From: Stenotrophomonas maltophilia
GTDB lineage: Bacteria; Pseudomonadota; Gammaproteobacteria; Xanthomonadales; Xanthomonadaceae
Direction of reading: 5' to 3'
Assembly (NCBI RefSeq): GCF_004920835.1
Contig: NZ_QFHO01000034.1
Span: 1 to 45,482 of the forward strand
Length of the DNA: 45,482 nucleotides
Shown: one piece after another, positions 17,063 through 26,486 of the stretch
Layout: each line of letters starts with the position of its first letter
Position numbering within the stretch: position 1 is the stretch's first letter
Notes under the pieces: model-generated
Database searches by the model: none
What the model saw: only the letters and a program-made list of their open reading frames with translations
What the model was told of the DNA's origin: nothing
Program-made: the position numbers and the translations under genes

Positions 17063-17473
17063 CTACTTCTTGCTCTTACCTACAGTCGGGGCGAAGGCCT
17101 TCGTGTAAGTCTCGCAGACGTTTTTGACTGATGTTTTCCCAGCCTCCGCCAGCGCTTCGATGGTGACAACCGGAATCAGCGACTTCCTATCCTTCGCGGA
17201 GAAGTGGAACACCACACCACGCTCACCGACGCTACGGGCGTGAGCACCAGCTTCGGCAAGATGTCCCTCAACTTTCATCGCCGCCATCTCACCGGCGGCG
17301 GATGTTACCCCAGCATCCGCGAAGCCCTGCCCTGCGCAATACTGCAATGCGCCGATCATGTTCTGTGTGCTGAGGTATGCCATGGCATCTGGAACCGGCG
17401 TGTTGGCAAGGGCGGTGCCACTTCCACTCAACGCGACGACAGACAGCGCGATTACTTTCAATGAGACTCGCAT
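17063..17473 (-). CDS. Small exported protein with two conserved-looking cysteines
   Basis: 136 residues from the ATG at 17473, which has AAGGA 9 bases upstream; a GTG two codons earlier is too close to that site. The signal peptide is MRVSLKVIALSVVALSGSGTALA (about 23). The mature protein is helical, with a pair of cysteines (NMIGALQYCAGQGF and SVKNVCETYTKAFA) spaced as for one disulfide, and a lysine-rich end. The layout is faintly like DUF2501/YjjA proteins, but I do not claim membership. It is convergent with the hydrolase-PLD pair. An immunity or chaperone role for the neighbouring enzymes is possible but unsupported. Confidence 0.65.
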   Translation of the reverse strand: MRVSLKVIALSVVALSGSGTALANTPVPDAMAYLSTQNMIGALQYCAGQGFADAGVTSAAGEMAAMKVEGHLAEAGAHARSVGERGVVFHFSAKDRKSLIPVVTIEALAEAGKTSVKNVCETYTKAFAPTVGKSKK

Positions 17474-17822
17474 GAACACAGATCCTTACTTCGTTAGAAA
17501 AACGCCGTCCCATCGGAACAGCACAGGCTCGTCGGCTTCCACAAAAGTAGATAGCTGACCTGGCGATGATCTGGGGTGGAATGTGAATATGCCCAGTACA
17601 GCCCGCGAAGGCTACTGGCATATAGGGCTCGGCCGATCAACCACACGATTTATTTACATACAATAAAAGTTCACATTAATCCCGCGGCGAAGAAAGCCTC
17701 ATGCACTACCGACGCCGGAGCCCAGAGAAGGCATCCGTTAAACACCTTCCGCCTGGCACGTAGAGGCCGAGTGCCGTTCCGCAGTTTCGCCGTGAGCGGC
17801 GCGCTGGCCCACCCAGCGGCAG
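17474..17822. other. Intergenic AT-rich stretch, no gene supported
   Basis: Contains an AT-rich segment around 17640-17690 (ATTTATTTACATACAATAAAAG), which could hold a promoter or be an H-NS target. No convincing open frame on either strand. The right end abuts the IS remnant. Confidence 0.4.
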
Positions 17823-18138
17823 TGACCCACCCCCTGAAAATCGGGCCAACGTAAAGTAGAGACGTCGCCCGGCATGGCCCCCGTGGATCACGAGGAATCC
17901 TGCGATGAAGAAGTGCCGTTTCACTGAGGAGCAGATTGCCTATGCGCTCAAGCATGTCGACGCGGGGATGGCGGTCGAGGAGGTGCGCCGCAAGATGGGC
18001 ATCGCGGAGGCGACGTTCTACGTGTGGCCCAAGAAGTACGGCGAGCTGGGGCCTTCCGAGCTCAAGCGGCTGCGACTGCTGGAGGAGGAAAACCCCAAGC
18101 CCAAGCAGACAAGAAAGCCGCCCGAGGGCGGCTTGTAG
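17823..18138 (+). mobile_element. Truncated IS3-family element: left end and orfA fragment
   Basis: TGACCCACCCCCTG at 17823 looks like an IS3-type terminal repeat (TG start), followed 80 bases later by ATG 17905 of an orfA. The product begins MKKCRFTEEQIAYALKHVDAG and continues through a helix-turn-helix (GMAVEEVRRKMGIAEATFYVW) and a leucine-zipper start (LKRLRLLEEEN). This is the orfA of the IS407-like group. It loses similarity after about residue 65 (NPKPKQTRKPPEGG). No orfB with the DDE domain follows, and no right end is seen. Non-conservative changes (WPKKYG for the usual WKKKYG) suggest decay. Confidence 0.75.
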
Positions 18139-18177
18139 GGCGCAGTGGTGGGTAGCATCCTACGGGCTGTGCAGTGG

Positions 18178-18252
18178 AAAACGCGCCACCTCGTAGTAGT
18201 GCCCGGCCATCTCGATGCCGGTCCAGCTGTAGCCCTTAAGATCTGCGGCGAC
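18178..18252 (-). pseudogene. DNA-methylase 3'-end remnant, copy 1
   Basis: On the minus strand VAADLKGYSWTGIEMAGHYY is the last part of a phage-type DNA methyltransferase: the segment after the AdoMet-binding DPFAGSG motif, which is itself absent here. It is a diverged copy of the segment at 20388-20615. The rest of 18253-18570 has no supported gene; it holds short inverted repeats and the probable promoter region of the amidase gene. Confidence 0.6.
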
Positions 18253-18437
18253 CTGCATGGTGCCCGGCCTTGCCACCCCAAGACGTACTCGGCCTGGTTG
18301 CGGAACCGGCCCAGCTGGGGTCGCATGCTCTCGCGGCCTTGTCCCATAGGGAGACACCAGTATTCAGGTGACGATAATGGGATCAAGTGATCCTGTGACC
18401 AAATCCAAGTACTCCGCCCAATCCAAGGCGCAAGCCA

Positions 18438-18457
18438 TTGATATAAATGAATATCAA
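18438..18457. promoter_or_regulatory. AT-rich palindrome upstream of the amidase gene
   Basis: TTGATAT-AAATGA-ATATCAA, a perfect 7-bp inverted repeat with a 6-base centre, lies 114 bases before the amidase start. A second inverted repeat, GGATCA-AG-TGATCC, is at 18380-18393. Either could be a dimeric regulator site. Such an AT-rich block stands out in this genome. Confidence 0.35.
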
Positions 18458-18570
18458 TCTCCGCATCAGGCAGATTTAGAGGATCACCGGCTTACGCAAT
18501 GTGTTGCAGGAACTACGGGTTCTGCCATACCTTCGGGGGACAGGGGGCTTGAGACTAGTAAAGGGAATTT

Positions 18571-20115
18571 ATGAAATCACTCTATAGGTCATCACTCGCA
18601 GTAGTTCTCGGCGTCGGCGCATTGGCAAGCGCGAACAATGGATTTGCGATTAGCTATCCAGGCGTAACCGACAGCCCGAAGAACGTTGTTCATATGCAGG
18701 CAAATGAGCGCCTTCAGCTAGAAAGTGAACTCACCAAGGAGGCGCAGCGAATTGTAAATGGTCTTCCTCCATTGCCAGGCCAAGCCTCCAATAGTCATAG
18801 GGTCTTTGCAAAATTCGACAGAACCGGCGAGCTGTTGATAGTGGATCTTGGCAAGGACTTCATCCCCAAAAGCTATGGTGCCCAGCTCGAAGACAACTTG
18901 CATGAGATATCCAGATCCCTCATTTCATTAATGGAAGGCGTGATCCCTATCGGGGGCATTGAGTTCCGATTTAGCGGTGAAAACATATACCACTACTTCC
19001 CCGAGGAACGACGCGAAACGCCGATCCAGAAATCGCCAACCAACAAAATTTCGACGCGAGCCGAGCTCCGCGCCGACCCCCCCAAAGTAATGATATCAGC
19101 CGGACATGGATCTTATTATCACTACGGATTCAAGGACTGGCGATTTCAACGCGACAGCTACAACGGCGTTGTCGAGGACTTGATTACGCCGCCCATGGCG
19201 GAATTTCTATCTAGCGCACTGGTAAGCCGAAGTGGAGCGACGACATCCTTTGTCAGATCCCGGGAATCCACTATTCATCAGCCAAGCGGGCTTGAGTGGT
19301 GGAAAGTCTCGTCAAGATATCACCTCGCGAGCAAGTACCCGGAACTCACGTCGGTTTGGAATTCCAAAGCATCGTCACCGCGCGAGGGAGATATTGAAAG
19401 AACCGAAGATCTATATGCGCGCCCCCTTTTCGCGAACAATCAGCAAGTTGATGCTCTTCTTCAAATTCACACAAACGGCGTTTCAGACACAACTGCACGT
19501 GGATTGAGACTGATCTATCAGCCTGGACGCGCTGAAGATCAGAAGCTGGCAGAAAGCGCCCTCTGCTATATGAAGGAACTAATCAACTCAACGCCAGGAT
19601 ACGAGTCCTATCCTGCGGGCGGAGTTTACACCGATGACAATGCTGAGACGCGGGTAGCAACGATGTCCACAGTGATCGCTGAAGTTGGGTTCCATACGAA
19701 TCCGGACGATCAAGCCGCATTGAAGGATCCCGTGTTCCAAAAGGCCGCCATGCTCGGTTTCGAGAAAGGCTACCGCATGTATCGCGAAGGTAAGTCTTGC
19801 TCAGCCTTCGCTATCACCTCCACAGGCCCTGCTGCTGGCAAAGGTCCGAGCAAAGTCCCGGTCTCCTTCACCTACGTGGGATACCCTCAAGGAGTGATGA
19901 AAGCGGACGCAAAAATCGTGCAGTGCGCACCAGGACACAGGTGCGGCGATGCCAAGGGACTACCGGTTACGATCAAAGACGGGCAGCTAAGCTGGAATTT
20001 TGGATGCGACTCTACTGAGTCGAGCGATGCAACCCATACGGTACAAACGACAATCTACGACGCTGATGGAGTCAAGGCAAAACCAATTGTGTCCACCGTA
20101 ACCTGCCAAGCCTAG
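18571..20115 (+). CDS. Exported N-acetylmuramoyl-L-alanine amidase (Amidase_3) with extra N-terminal domain
   Basis: 514 residues, with a signal peptide cleaved near NNGFA (26). Residues about 45-145 form a separate domain (KFDRTGELLIVDLGKDF; SLISLMEGVIPIGGIEFRF) reminiscent of GerMN-type domains. The catalytic domain starts at VMISAGHGSYYHYG, where the usual Asp before GHG is Ser. The four zinc/catalytic positions can be proposed: His179, Glu202 (NGVVEDL), His300 (LLQIHTNGV) and Glu371 (TVIAEVGFHTNP). It should cut the amide between MurNAc and the stem peptide. A C-terminal domain of about 110 residues with four cysteines (VQCAPGHRCGDA; FGCDS; VTCQA) may be a disulfide-stabilised binding module. 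GC is clearly lower than in the core genes. It sits between two methylase remnants, so it may have come in as a unit. Confidence 0.85.
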   Translation: MKSLYRSSLAVVLGVGALASANNGFAISYPGVTDSPKNVVHMQANERLQLESELTKEAQRIVNGLPPLPGQASNSHRVFAKFDRTGELLIVDLGKDFIPKSYGAQLEDNLHEISRSLISLMEGVIPIGGIEFRFSGENIYHYFPEERRETPIQKSPTNKISTRAELRADPPKVMISAGHGSYYHYGFKDWRFQRDSYNGVVEDLITPPMAEFLSSALVSRSGATTSFVRSRESTIHQPSGLEWWKVSSRYHLASKYPELTSVWNSKASSPREGDIERTEDLYARPLFANNQQVDALLQIHTNGVSDTTARGLRLIYQPGRAEDQKLAESALCYMKELINSTPGYESYPAGGVYTDDNAETRVATMSTVIAEVGFHTNPDDQAALKDPVFQKAAMLGFEKGYRMYREGKSCSAFAITSTGPAAGKGPSKVPVSFTYVGYPQGVMKADAKIVQCAPGHRCGDAKGLPVTIKDGQLSWNFGCDSTESSDATHTVQTTIYDADGVKAKPIVSTVTCQA

Positions 20116-20387
20116 TAATCATGGGCGTTCAGCGCTAGGGAAGTTGAGAGTGAACTGCTCTTTTGACTGAGGCTCTACGTGTGAGCCGTCGGTGACTATG
20201 GGAAGGTGACAGTGCCATTGTCGTTTGGAATCTAGACGGTGGGAGCCACCGTGCATGGTCCGATAGTTGCGACCCTGGGTTGGCCACTAACAATCTCCGC
20301 GCCAGTGTCGTATGGACGCATCGGAAGCCCAAAACCAATGGCCACCCAACGGGCGGCAATTGGTCATCTCAAAACGCTACAGCGCGG
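20116..20387. other. Stretch without supported gene
   Basis: Between the amidase stop and the second methylase remnant. Short frames on both strands show no recognisable protein. GTGGGAGCCACCGTGCATGG near 20237 has partial dyad symmetry. Probably decayed mobile DNA. Confidence 0.4.
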
Positions 20388-20615
20388 TCAGACTTGCGAC
20401 AGCCTGCTCTTGGCCACGTCGAAGTAGTGGCCGGTCATCTCGATGCCGGTCCAGTTGTAGCCCTCCGCGTCCGCGGCTACCAATGTGTTGCCCGAGCCGG
20501 CGAACGGATCGGGGATGCACCCGCCCTGCTCGCAGATCCGCACCAGCTGGCGCATGAGGTCGGTCGGCTTGCCGGTGAGGTGGTGCTTGTCCGACTTACG
20601 CACTGCCTCGCGGAA
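20388..20615 (-). pseudogene. DNA-methylase 3'-end remnant, copy 2
   Basis: The minus-strand frame encodes LTGKPTDLMRQLVRICEQGG, then DPFAGSGNTLVAADAEGYNW and IEMTGHYFDVAKSRL. DPFAGSG is the AdoMet-binding motif of N4/N6 DNA methyltransferases, here with the end of the protein. The N-terminal part, including the (D/N)PP(Y/W) catalytic motif, is missing, because the frame runs into the oppositely oriented integrase fragment at about 20616-20634. Confidence 0.75.
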
Positions 20616-20633
20616 GACACGCGACTGGCAATG

Positions 20634-20813
20634 AGCGAGGGAGTGATTGAGGAAGACGAGCGGTTCTCGATGCACGGTCTCAAGCACCGGGGCATTACCG
20701 ACACCGAGGGCAACCGTGGCGACAAGCAGGACGCGGCCGGGCACAAGTCACCGACCACGACGGGTCGCTACGATCACGATATGCCCATCGTGAAACCACC
20801 GCGCAAGCGTTGA
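20634..20813 (+). pseudogene. Integrase C-terminal remnant (tyrosine recombinase)
   Basis: The frame ends EEDERFSMHGLKHRGITDT, then EGNRGDKQDAAGHKSP and GRYDHDMPIVKPPRKR. This is the final part of a tyrosine recombinase, with the HxxK/R box (HGLKHRG), the later His (AGHK) and the nucleophile Tyr (RYDH). The first catalytic Arg and everything before it are missing. It lies 70 bases from the tRNA 3' end, where an intact integrase of a tRNA-targeting island would be, and is on the opposite strand to the N-terminal fragment at 13.4-13.6 kb. Confidence 0.75.
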
Positions 20814-20847
20814 ATTTTCCCGGAAATTTTCCCGCTGGCACAAAAAA

Positions 20848-20874
20848 AGGCACCTGGCGGAAGCCTAAGTGCCT
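20848..20874. terminator. Bidirectional intrinsic terminator
   Basis: AGGCAC...GTGCCT outer stem with an inner GGC-GGAA-GCC stem, a run of seven A on the left and eight T on the right. It terminates the minus-strand tRNA-Ile transcript and can also stop rightward transcription from the island. Confidence 0.85.
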
Positions 20875-20882
20875 GTTTTTTT

Positions 20883-20958
<76 letters not shown>

Positions 20959-20963
20959 GGTGC

Positions 20964-20985
20964 AGCCTCACAGTGTAGTGAGGCT
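20964..20985 (-). terminator. Hairpin between a minus-strand gene and the tRNA
   Basis: AGCCTCAC-AGTGTA-GTGAGGCT, a perfect 8-bp stem five bases from the mature tRNA 5' end. It could be the end of the upstream minus-strand gene (stop at 21029) or a leader hairpin of the tRNA precursor. No T-run. Confidence 0.4.
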
Positions 20986-21028
20986 GGCAATGGGTTTCCA
21001 CTGCGCGCCAAACCAGGCCCGTGCGCCA

Positions 21029-21703
21029 CTACTGCCCCAGGCGCTGCATCAACCGATCCAATGGAGCACGGTTGTGGTACTCACCGCGCAGGCCGCGCTC
21101 GCGCTCGCCACACTCCCCATTGTCGGCCACCACCAGGTCGGTGCCGCGCAGCAGTACTCGTGTCGTGCAGCGCCCCTGGTGCAGGTACAGCACGTCCTCA
21201 TCCTCCTCTGGTGCAACACGGCCCACAACCCGCGGCGCGGCGCCCTCGCCGTTACCAGGCACGCTCAGCTCGAATGCGCCCCCCTTGGCTGCGATGTCGA
21301 TGGCATTTCCGTCGCTGCGCTCCCAATGGGCAACCCAGTCGGTCAGGCTGGTCTCGACATAGTTGCTCGTTTTCATCACGCGCGGCTCCGGTGCCCAGCC
21401 CACCACTTCCTTGCTCGGCGGACGTGCTTTCACGCAGTAGTAGCTGTTCCAGCGGTCGCCGATCACCAGGCCAGTGCCCGGTTCCATCTCCTCGCCACTG
21501 CGGCACCCATCACGCTCTTCGTCCAGGCAGCCTTCCGCCTCGCCCAGCAACAGCACCTCCCCGGCGTCGACCACGCGGCCCACGACATAGTCGAACTGGC
21601 TGCTGAAGAAACTCTCGGCATTGCACGCCGGCGGTTGTGGAGTATCCGCCCAGGCAACCAGCGGTGACAGCGAGAGCAGCAGGATCGGCAGTTTCATCGG
21701 CAT
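21029..21703 (-). CDS. Exported protein of unknown function
   Basis: 224 residues. A signal peptide is evident (MKLPILLLSLSPLVAWA; the first ATG is two codons earlier). The mature part contains about six cysteines, tryptophan-rich segments (GDRWNSYYCVKARP, VGWAPEPRVMK) and an acidic patch. No family is recognised. It resembles many small periplasmic proteins of xanthomonads. It is transcribed toward tRNA-Ile. It is the first clearly chromosomal-type gene to the right of the island, with GC restored to the core level. Confidence 0.7.
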   Translation of the reverse strand: MPMKLPILLLSLSPLVAWADTPQPPACNAESFFSSQFDYVVGRVVDAGEVLLLGEAEGCLDEERDGCRSGEEMEPGTGLVIGDRWNSYYCVKARPPSKEVVGWAPEPRVMKTSNYVETSLTDWVAHWERSDGNAIDIAAKGGAFELSVPGNGEGAAPRVVGRVAPEEDEDVLYLHQGRCTTRVLLRGTDLVVADNGECGERERGLRGEYHNRAPLDRLMQRLGQ

Positions 21704-21779
21704 TCCATTGACCTGGGCGAAAACAGGACACGTATCCTATCCCCTCGCCTGCAACGCGGATGATCGCAGGCAAAAAAAA

Positions 21780-21803
21780 CAGACCCCGCTTGCGCGGGGT
21801 CTG
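21780..21803 (-). terminator. Intrinsic terminator of rpoD
   Basis: CAGACCCCGC-TTGC... with exact complement GCGGGGTCTG: a 10-bp stem with a four-base loop, followed on the minus strand by a run of at least seven T. It lies 30 bases beyond the rpoD stop. Confidence 0.9.
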
Positions 21804-21832
21804 TCAGGTACTTCATGTGCAGCGGATACGCG

Positions 21833-23689
<1,857 letters not shown>

Positions 23690-23732
23690 GTAGTGCTCGC
23701 GCCACCGGCTAGGGGGAAATAGGGAACGTAGC

Positions 23733-23741
23733 ATTATACCA
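23733..23741 (-). promoter_or_regulatory. Extended -10 promoter of rpoD
   Basis: On the minus strand TGGTATAAT, a perfect TATAAT with the TGn extension, lies 44 bases before the rpoD ATG. No TTGACA-like -35 is visible 16-18 bases upstream, which fits an extended -10 promoter. Confidence 0.6.
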
Positions 23742-23779
23742 GCCCGGGGCCCCGCCTGCCGGGCGGTGGTCCCGCAGGC

Positions 23780-24220
23780 TCAGGGCCTGAGAAGGAAGGT
23801 CACGGGACCGTCATTGACCAGGCTGACGACCATATGGGCACCAAATCGGCCCGTTTCCACCCCCGGCGCGTGATTTTCACGACAGATCTCGACAAATCGA
23901 TTGAACCCCTGTTCAGCCTCTGCCGGCGGAGCGGCGCTGGTGAAACTCGGGCGCATGCCCGAACGGGTATCTGCGGCCAGGGTGAACTGACTGACCAGCA
24001 GCAGCCCGCCACCGGTGTCGCGCAATGATCTGTTCATCTTTCCGGCCTCGTCGGCGAACACCCGGTAGCCCAGCAGGCGCTCGGCCATCCGCTGCAGCTG
24101 GGCTTCGGTATCGCCCGGCTCCATCCCCACCAGCGCCAGTAGGCCGGGGCCGATCTGCCCCACCGCTTCGTCATCGACATGGACGGCGGCCTGGCTGACA
24201 CGTTGGATCAGGACGAGCAT
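23780..24220 (-). CDS. dtd: D-aminoacyl-tRNA deacylase
   Basis: 146 residues from [13 protein letters not shown], the conserved beginning of the family; the frame extends upstream without support. Dtd frees tRNAs that carry D-amino acids or glycine by mistake, working as a homodimer in the cytosol. The active-site motif [17 protein letters not shown] and the Gly-cisPro motif (NDGPVTFLL) are both present. It is divergent from the acyltransferase gene, with 61 bases between starts, and lies upstream of rpoD on the same strand. Confidence 0.97.
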   Translation of the reverse strand: MLVLIQRVSQAAVHVDDEAVGQIGPGLLALVGMEPGDTEAQLQRMAERLLGYRVFADEAGKMNRSLRDTGGGLLLVSQFTLAADTRSGMRPSFTSAAPPAEAEQGFNRFVEICRENHAPGVETGRFGAHMVVSLVNDGPVTFLLRP

Positions 24221-24281
24221 CTGCGGGCTTCCAATGAACGGGCCGGCCACGATAGCAGCGCCCTTGGCTAAACTGGCGCCG

Positions 24282-25202
24282 ATGAATCCGCAACGCAAAG
24301 CCCGGCTGGTCTACCGCGCCACCACCCTGTTCGCCCGCCTGCCCTGGCCGCTGCTGCGGGGATTCGCGCGCGGCCTGGCGTGGGCGTGGATCAATCTCAA
24401 CGCCCGCGAGAGCCGCGTCACCCGGCGCAACCTGGAACTGGCCTATCCAGAACTGGACGGCGCCGCACGCGACCGCCTGCACCGCGAGCTGCTGCGCTCC
24501 ACCGCCCTGCAGGCCATCGAGACCCTGCGCTTGTGGAGCCAGGAACCCGCCGACAACCTGCGCCTGCACCTGAAGCAGCGCCACGGCGAAGCCCTGTACG
24601 ACGCGGCGCTGGCCAGTGGCAAGGGCGTGATCGTGGCCGCGCCGCACTTCGGCAACTGGGAGCTGTTGAACCAATGGCTGGCCTCGCGCGGGCAGATCGC
24701 CATCGTCTACAAGCCGCCGGAGGACGAGGCCAGCGACGCCTTCCTGCAGATCGTGCGCGGCGGCCAGAACGTGCAGCAGGTGCGCGCCGAAGGCCCGGCC
24801 GTGCGCCAGCTGTTCAAGGTACTCAAGGACGGCGGTGCCACCGGCATCCTGCCCGACCAGCAGCCCAAGGCCGGCGATGGCGTGTTCGTGCCATTCTTCG
24901 GCGTGCAGGCACTGACCATGACCCTGGTCAACCGCCTGGCCGAACGCACGGGGGCCACCGTGCTGTACGGCTGGTGCGAGCGGATCGGCCCGGACATGGA
25001 ATTCGCGCTGCACATCGAGCCGACCGACCCGTCCGTGGCCGACCCGGACCCGCAGGTGGCCGCCACCGCGCTCAACGCCGGCATCGAGCGGATCGCCCGC
25101 CGCGACCCGGCGCAGTATCAGTGGACCTACAAGCGCTATACCCTGCGACCACCGGGCAGCGACGAGGAAGACCCGTATGCGACCGAAGAGCATCCACACT
25201 GA
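24282..25202 (+). CDS. Lysophospholipid/lipid A acyltransferase, LpxL/HtrB type
   Basis: 306 residues. A short hydrophobic N-terminal anchor precedes the acyltransferase domain, whose HX4E catalytic motif is HFGNWE (His122-Glu127). The glycerolipid-binding motif [16 protein letters not shown] follows. Family members add a secondary lauroyl or myristoyl chain to Kdo-lipid A at the inner membrane; paralogues act on other lipids. The start is [10 protein letters not shown], in line with the family. Late acyltransferases often occur in several copies, so the exact chain position cannot be stated. Confidence 0.9.
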   Translation: MNPQRKARLVYRATTLFARLPWPLLRGFARGLAWAWINLNARESRVTRRNLELAYPELDGAARDRLHRELLRSTALQAIETLRLWSQEPADNLRLHLKQRHGEALYDAALASGKGVIVAAPHFGNWELLNQWLASRGQIAIVYKPPEDEASDAFLQIVRGGQNVQQVRAEGPAVRQLFKVLKDGGATGILPDQQPKAGDGVFVPFFGVQALTMTLVNRLAERTGATVLYGWCERIGPDMEFALHIEPTDPSVADPDPQVAATALNAGIERIARRDPAQYQWTYKRYTLRPPGSDEEDPYATEEHPH

Positions 25203-25277
25203 AAGCCGCTCCCGCCGGCCTGCGACAGACCGCCGCAGCACGTTGAATACGACGCTGGCGCCCCCATAGAGACACCG

Positions 25278-26411
25278 ATGTCTGCCTCCCCCGGTCCTGC
25301 CATGTCTGCTTCTTCCCTGTTCGGCGATCCGGCCGCGATCCGCTGCGAGCGCGCGGTGGCCGAACTGCGCGCCGGTCGCCCGGTCCTGCTCCATGATGGC
25401 CAGGGCCAGCGCCTGGCGGTGATCGCGCTGGACAGCGCCACCGCCAGCAGTTTCGCGGCCTTCGCCACTGCCGCGCGCGAGCGCCACTACCTGTTCCTGA
25501 CCGCCACCCGCGCCCGCGTGCTCGGGGTGGAGGCCGCGGAGGGCGCGCGCCTGCCGCTGGCCGGTGTCGCCTTCGATGCCCTGCCCTCGCTGGGCTACCT
25601 GCGCGAGCCGGGCCCGATGCCGGACGGCTGGAGCGCCGGTGACGCCTTCGATGCCGGCGCAGTGGAACTGGCCCGCCTTGGCCTGCTGCTGCCGGCGATG
25701 GTGGCGGTGCGCCTGGACGTCGATGACCGCACCTTCGACGGTGCCGCCGAAGTGGCGCTGTGCGACCTGGCTGAAGGCGCGGCGCATGCCGCCCACGATT
25801 ACGAGCTGGTGGCGCGTTCACCGGTGCCGCTGCGCGACGTCGGCATGACCACCTTCGCGGTGTTCCGCGGTGGCGTGGCCCAGCGCGACCAGGTGGCGAT
25901 CATCGTCGGCGAACCGGACCTGTCAGCCGTGGTACCGGTGCGGGTGCATTCCTCGTGCCTGACCGGCGACCTGTTCGGTTCACTCAAGTGCGACTGCGGC
26001 GATCAGCTGCGGCGTGGCCTGCGCAAGCTGAAGGAACTGGGTGGCGGCGTACTGCTGTACCTGGACCAGGAAGGCCGTGGCACCGGCATCGCCGCGAAGA
26101 TGCGTGCTTACGGCTACCAGCACGACGGCCTGGACACCATCGATGCCGATGCACAGCTGGGCTTTGGTGCCGACGAGCGCCGCTACGGCAGCGCGGTGGC
26201 GATGCTGCGTGGCCTGGGCATCGCGCGCGTGGCCCTGCTCAGCAACAATCCGACCAAGGCGCAACGCCTGCGCAATGCCGGCATCGAGGTGCTGGACTGC
26301 ATCCCGGTCACCGGCGAGATCACCGCCGAGAACGAGCATTACCTGCGCACCAAGGCCGACCGCGCCGGCCACATGCTCGATGTCGACGCGCTGATCCAGG
26401 CTGCCCAGTAA
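25278..26411 (+). CDS. ribA: GTP cyclohydrolase II with divergent N-terminal domain
   Basis: 377 residues. The C-terminal 180 residues are a complete GTP cyclohydrolase II: zinc cysteines Cys227, Cys238 and Cys240 in HSSCLTGDLFGSLKCDCGDQ, the GTP site LDQEGRGTGIAAKMRAYG and the closing YLRTKADRAGHML. It opens GTP to the first pyrimidine of flavin synthesis. The N-terminal 190 residues have the order of a DHBP-synthase (RibB) domain (CERAVAELRAGRPVLLHD...), but the acidic DDE-type signature of RibB is not visible, so that half is probably inactive. No FMN riboswitch is seen in the 75 bases upstream. A second in-frame ATG at 25302 is possible. Confidence 0.93.
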   Translation: MSASPGPAMSASSLFGDPAAIRCERAVAELRAGRPVLLHDGQGQRLAVIALDSATASSFAAFATAARERHYLFLTATRARVLGVEAAEGARLPLAGVAFDALPSLGYLREPGPMPDGWSAGDAFDAGAVELARLGLLLPAMVAVRLDVDDRTFDGAAEVALCDLAEGAAHAAHDYELVARSPVPLRDVGMTTFAVFRGGVAQRDQVAIIVGEPDLSAVVPVRVHSSCLTGDLFGSLKCDCGDQLRRGLRKLKELGGGVLLYLDQEGRGTGIAAKMRAYGYQHDGLDTIDADAQLGFGADERRYGSAVAMLRGLGIARVALLSNNPTKAQRLRNAGIEVLDCIPVTGEITAENEHYLRTKADRAGHMLDVDALIQAAQ

Positions 26412-26486
26412 TACGGCCGACCTGCTACCGTCTGCGCGGTGCGGTCGTCGCCGCCATCGCCTGCCCTGCTGCCTGACGGAGCCCGC

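Larger units (their letters stand above)
13240..20880. mobile_element. Degenerate genomic island ending at tRNA-Ile(CAU)
   Basis: The boundaries are inferred: the left limit is after the DoxX stop, and the right limit is the terminator at the 3' end of tRNA-Ile. The interval has lower GC, more A/T-ended codons and many broken genes, in contrast with both sides. It holds an integrase N-terminal remnant, an integrase C-terminal remnant, two methylase remnants, a truncated IS3-type orfA and at least four intact cargo genes. A duplicated tRNA 3' end (attL) was looked for by eye near 13.2-13.7 kb and not found, so one end has probably been lost or rearranged. Confidence 0.7.

Noticed and set aside
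20388..20744. Intact small DNA methyltransferase
   Set aside because: Only the AdoMet motif and the C-terminus are present; the catalytic motif is missing and the upstream part is antisense to an integrase fragment.
13240..20880. Complete prophage
   Set aside because: No capsid, tail, terminase or lysis cassette genes; only integrase and methylase remnants.
25203..25277. FMN riboswitch before ribA
   Set aside because: The space is only 75 bases and none of the conserved RFN-element segments is visible.
24171..25796. 541-codon minus-strand frame across the acyltransferase and ribA
   Set aside because: Antisense to two recognised enzymes with intact motifs; no family likeness.
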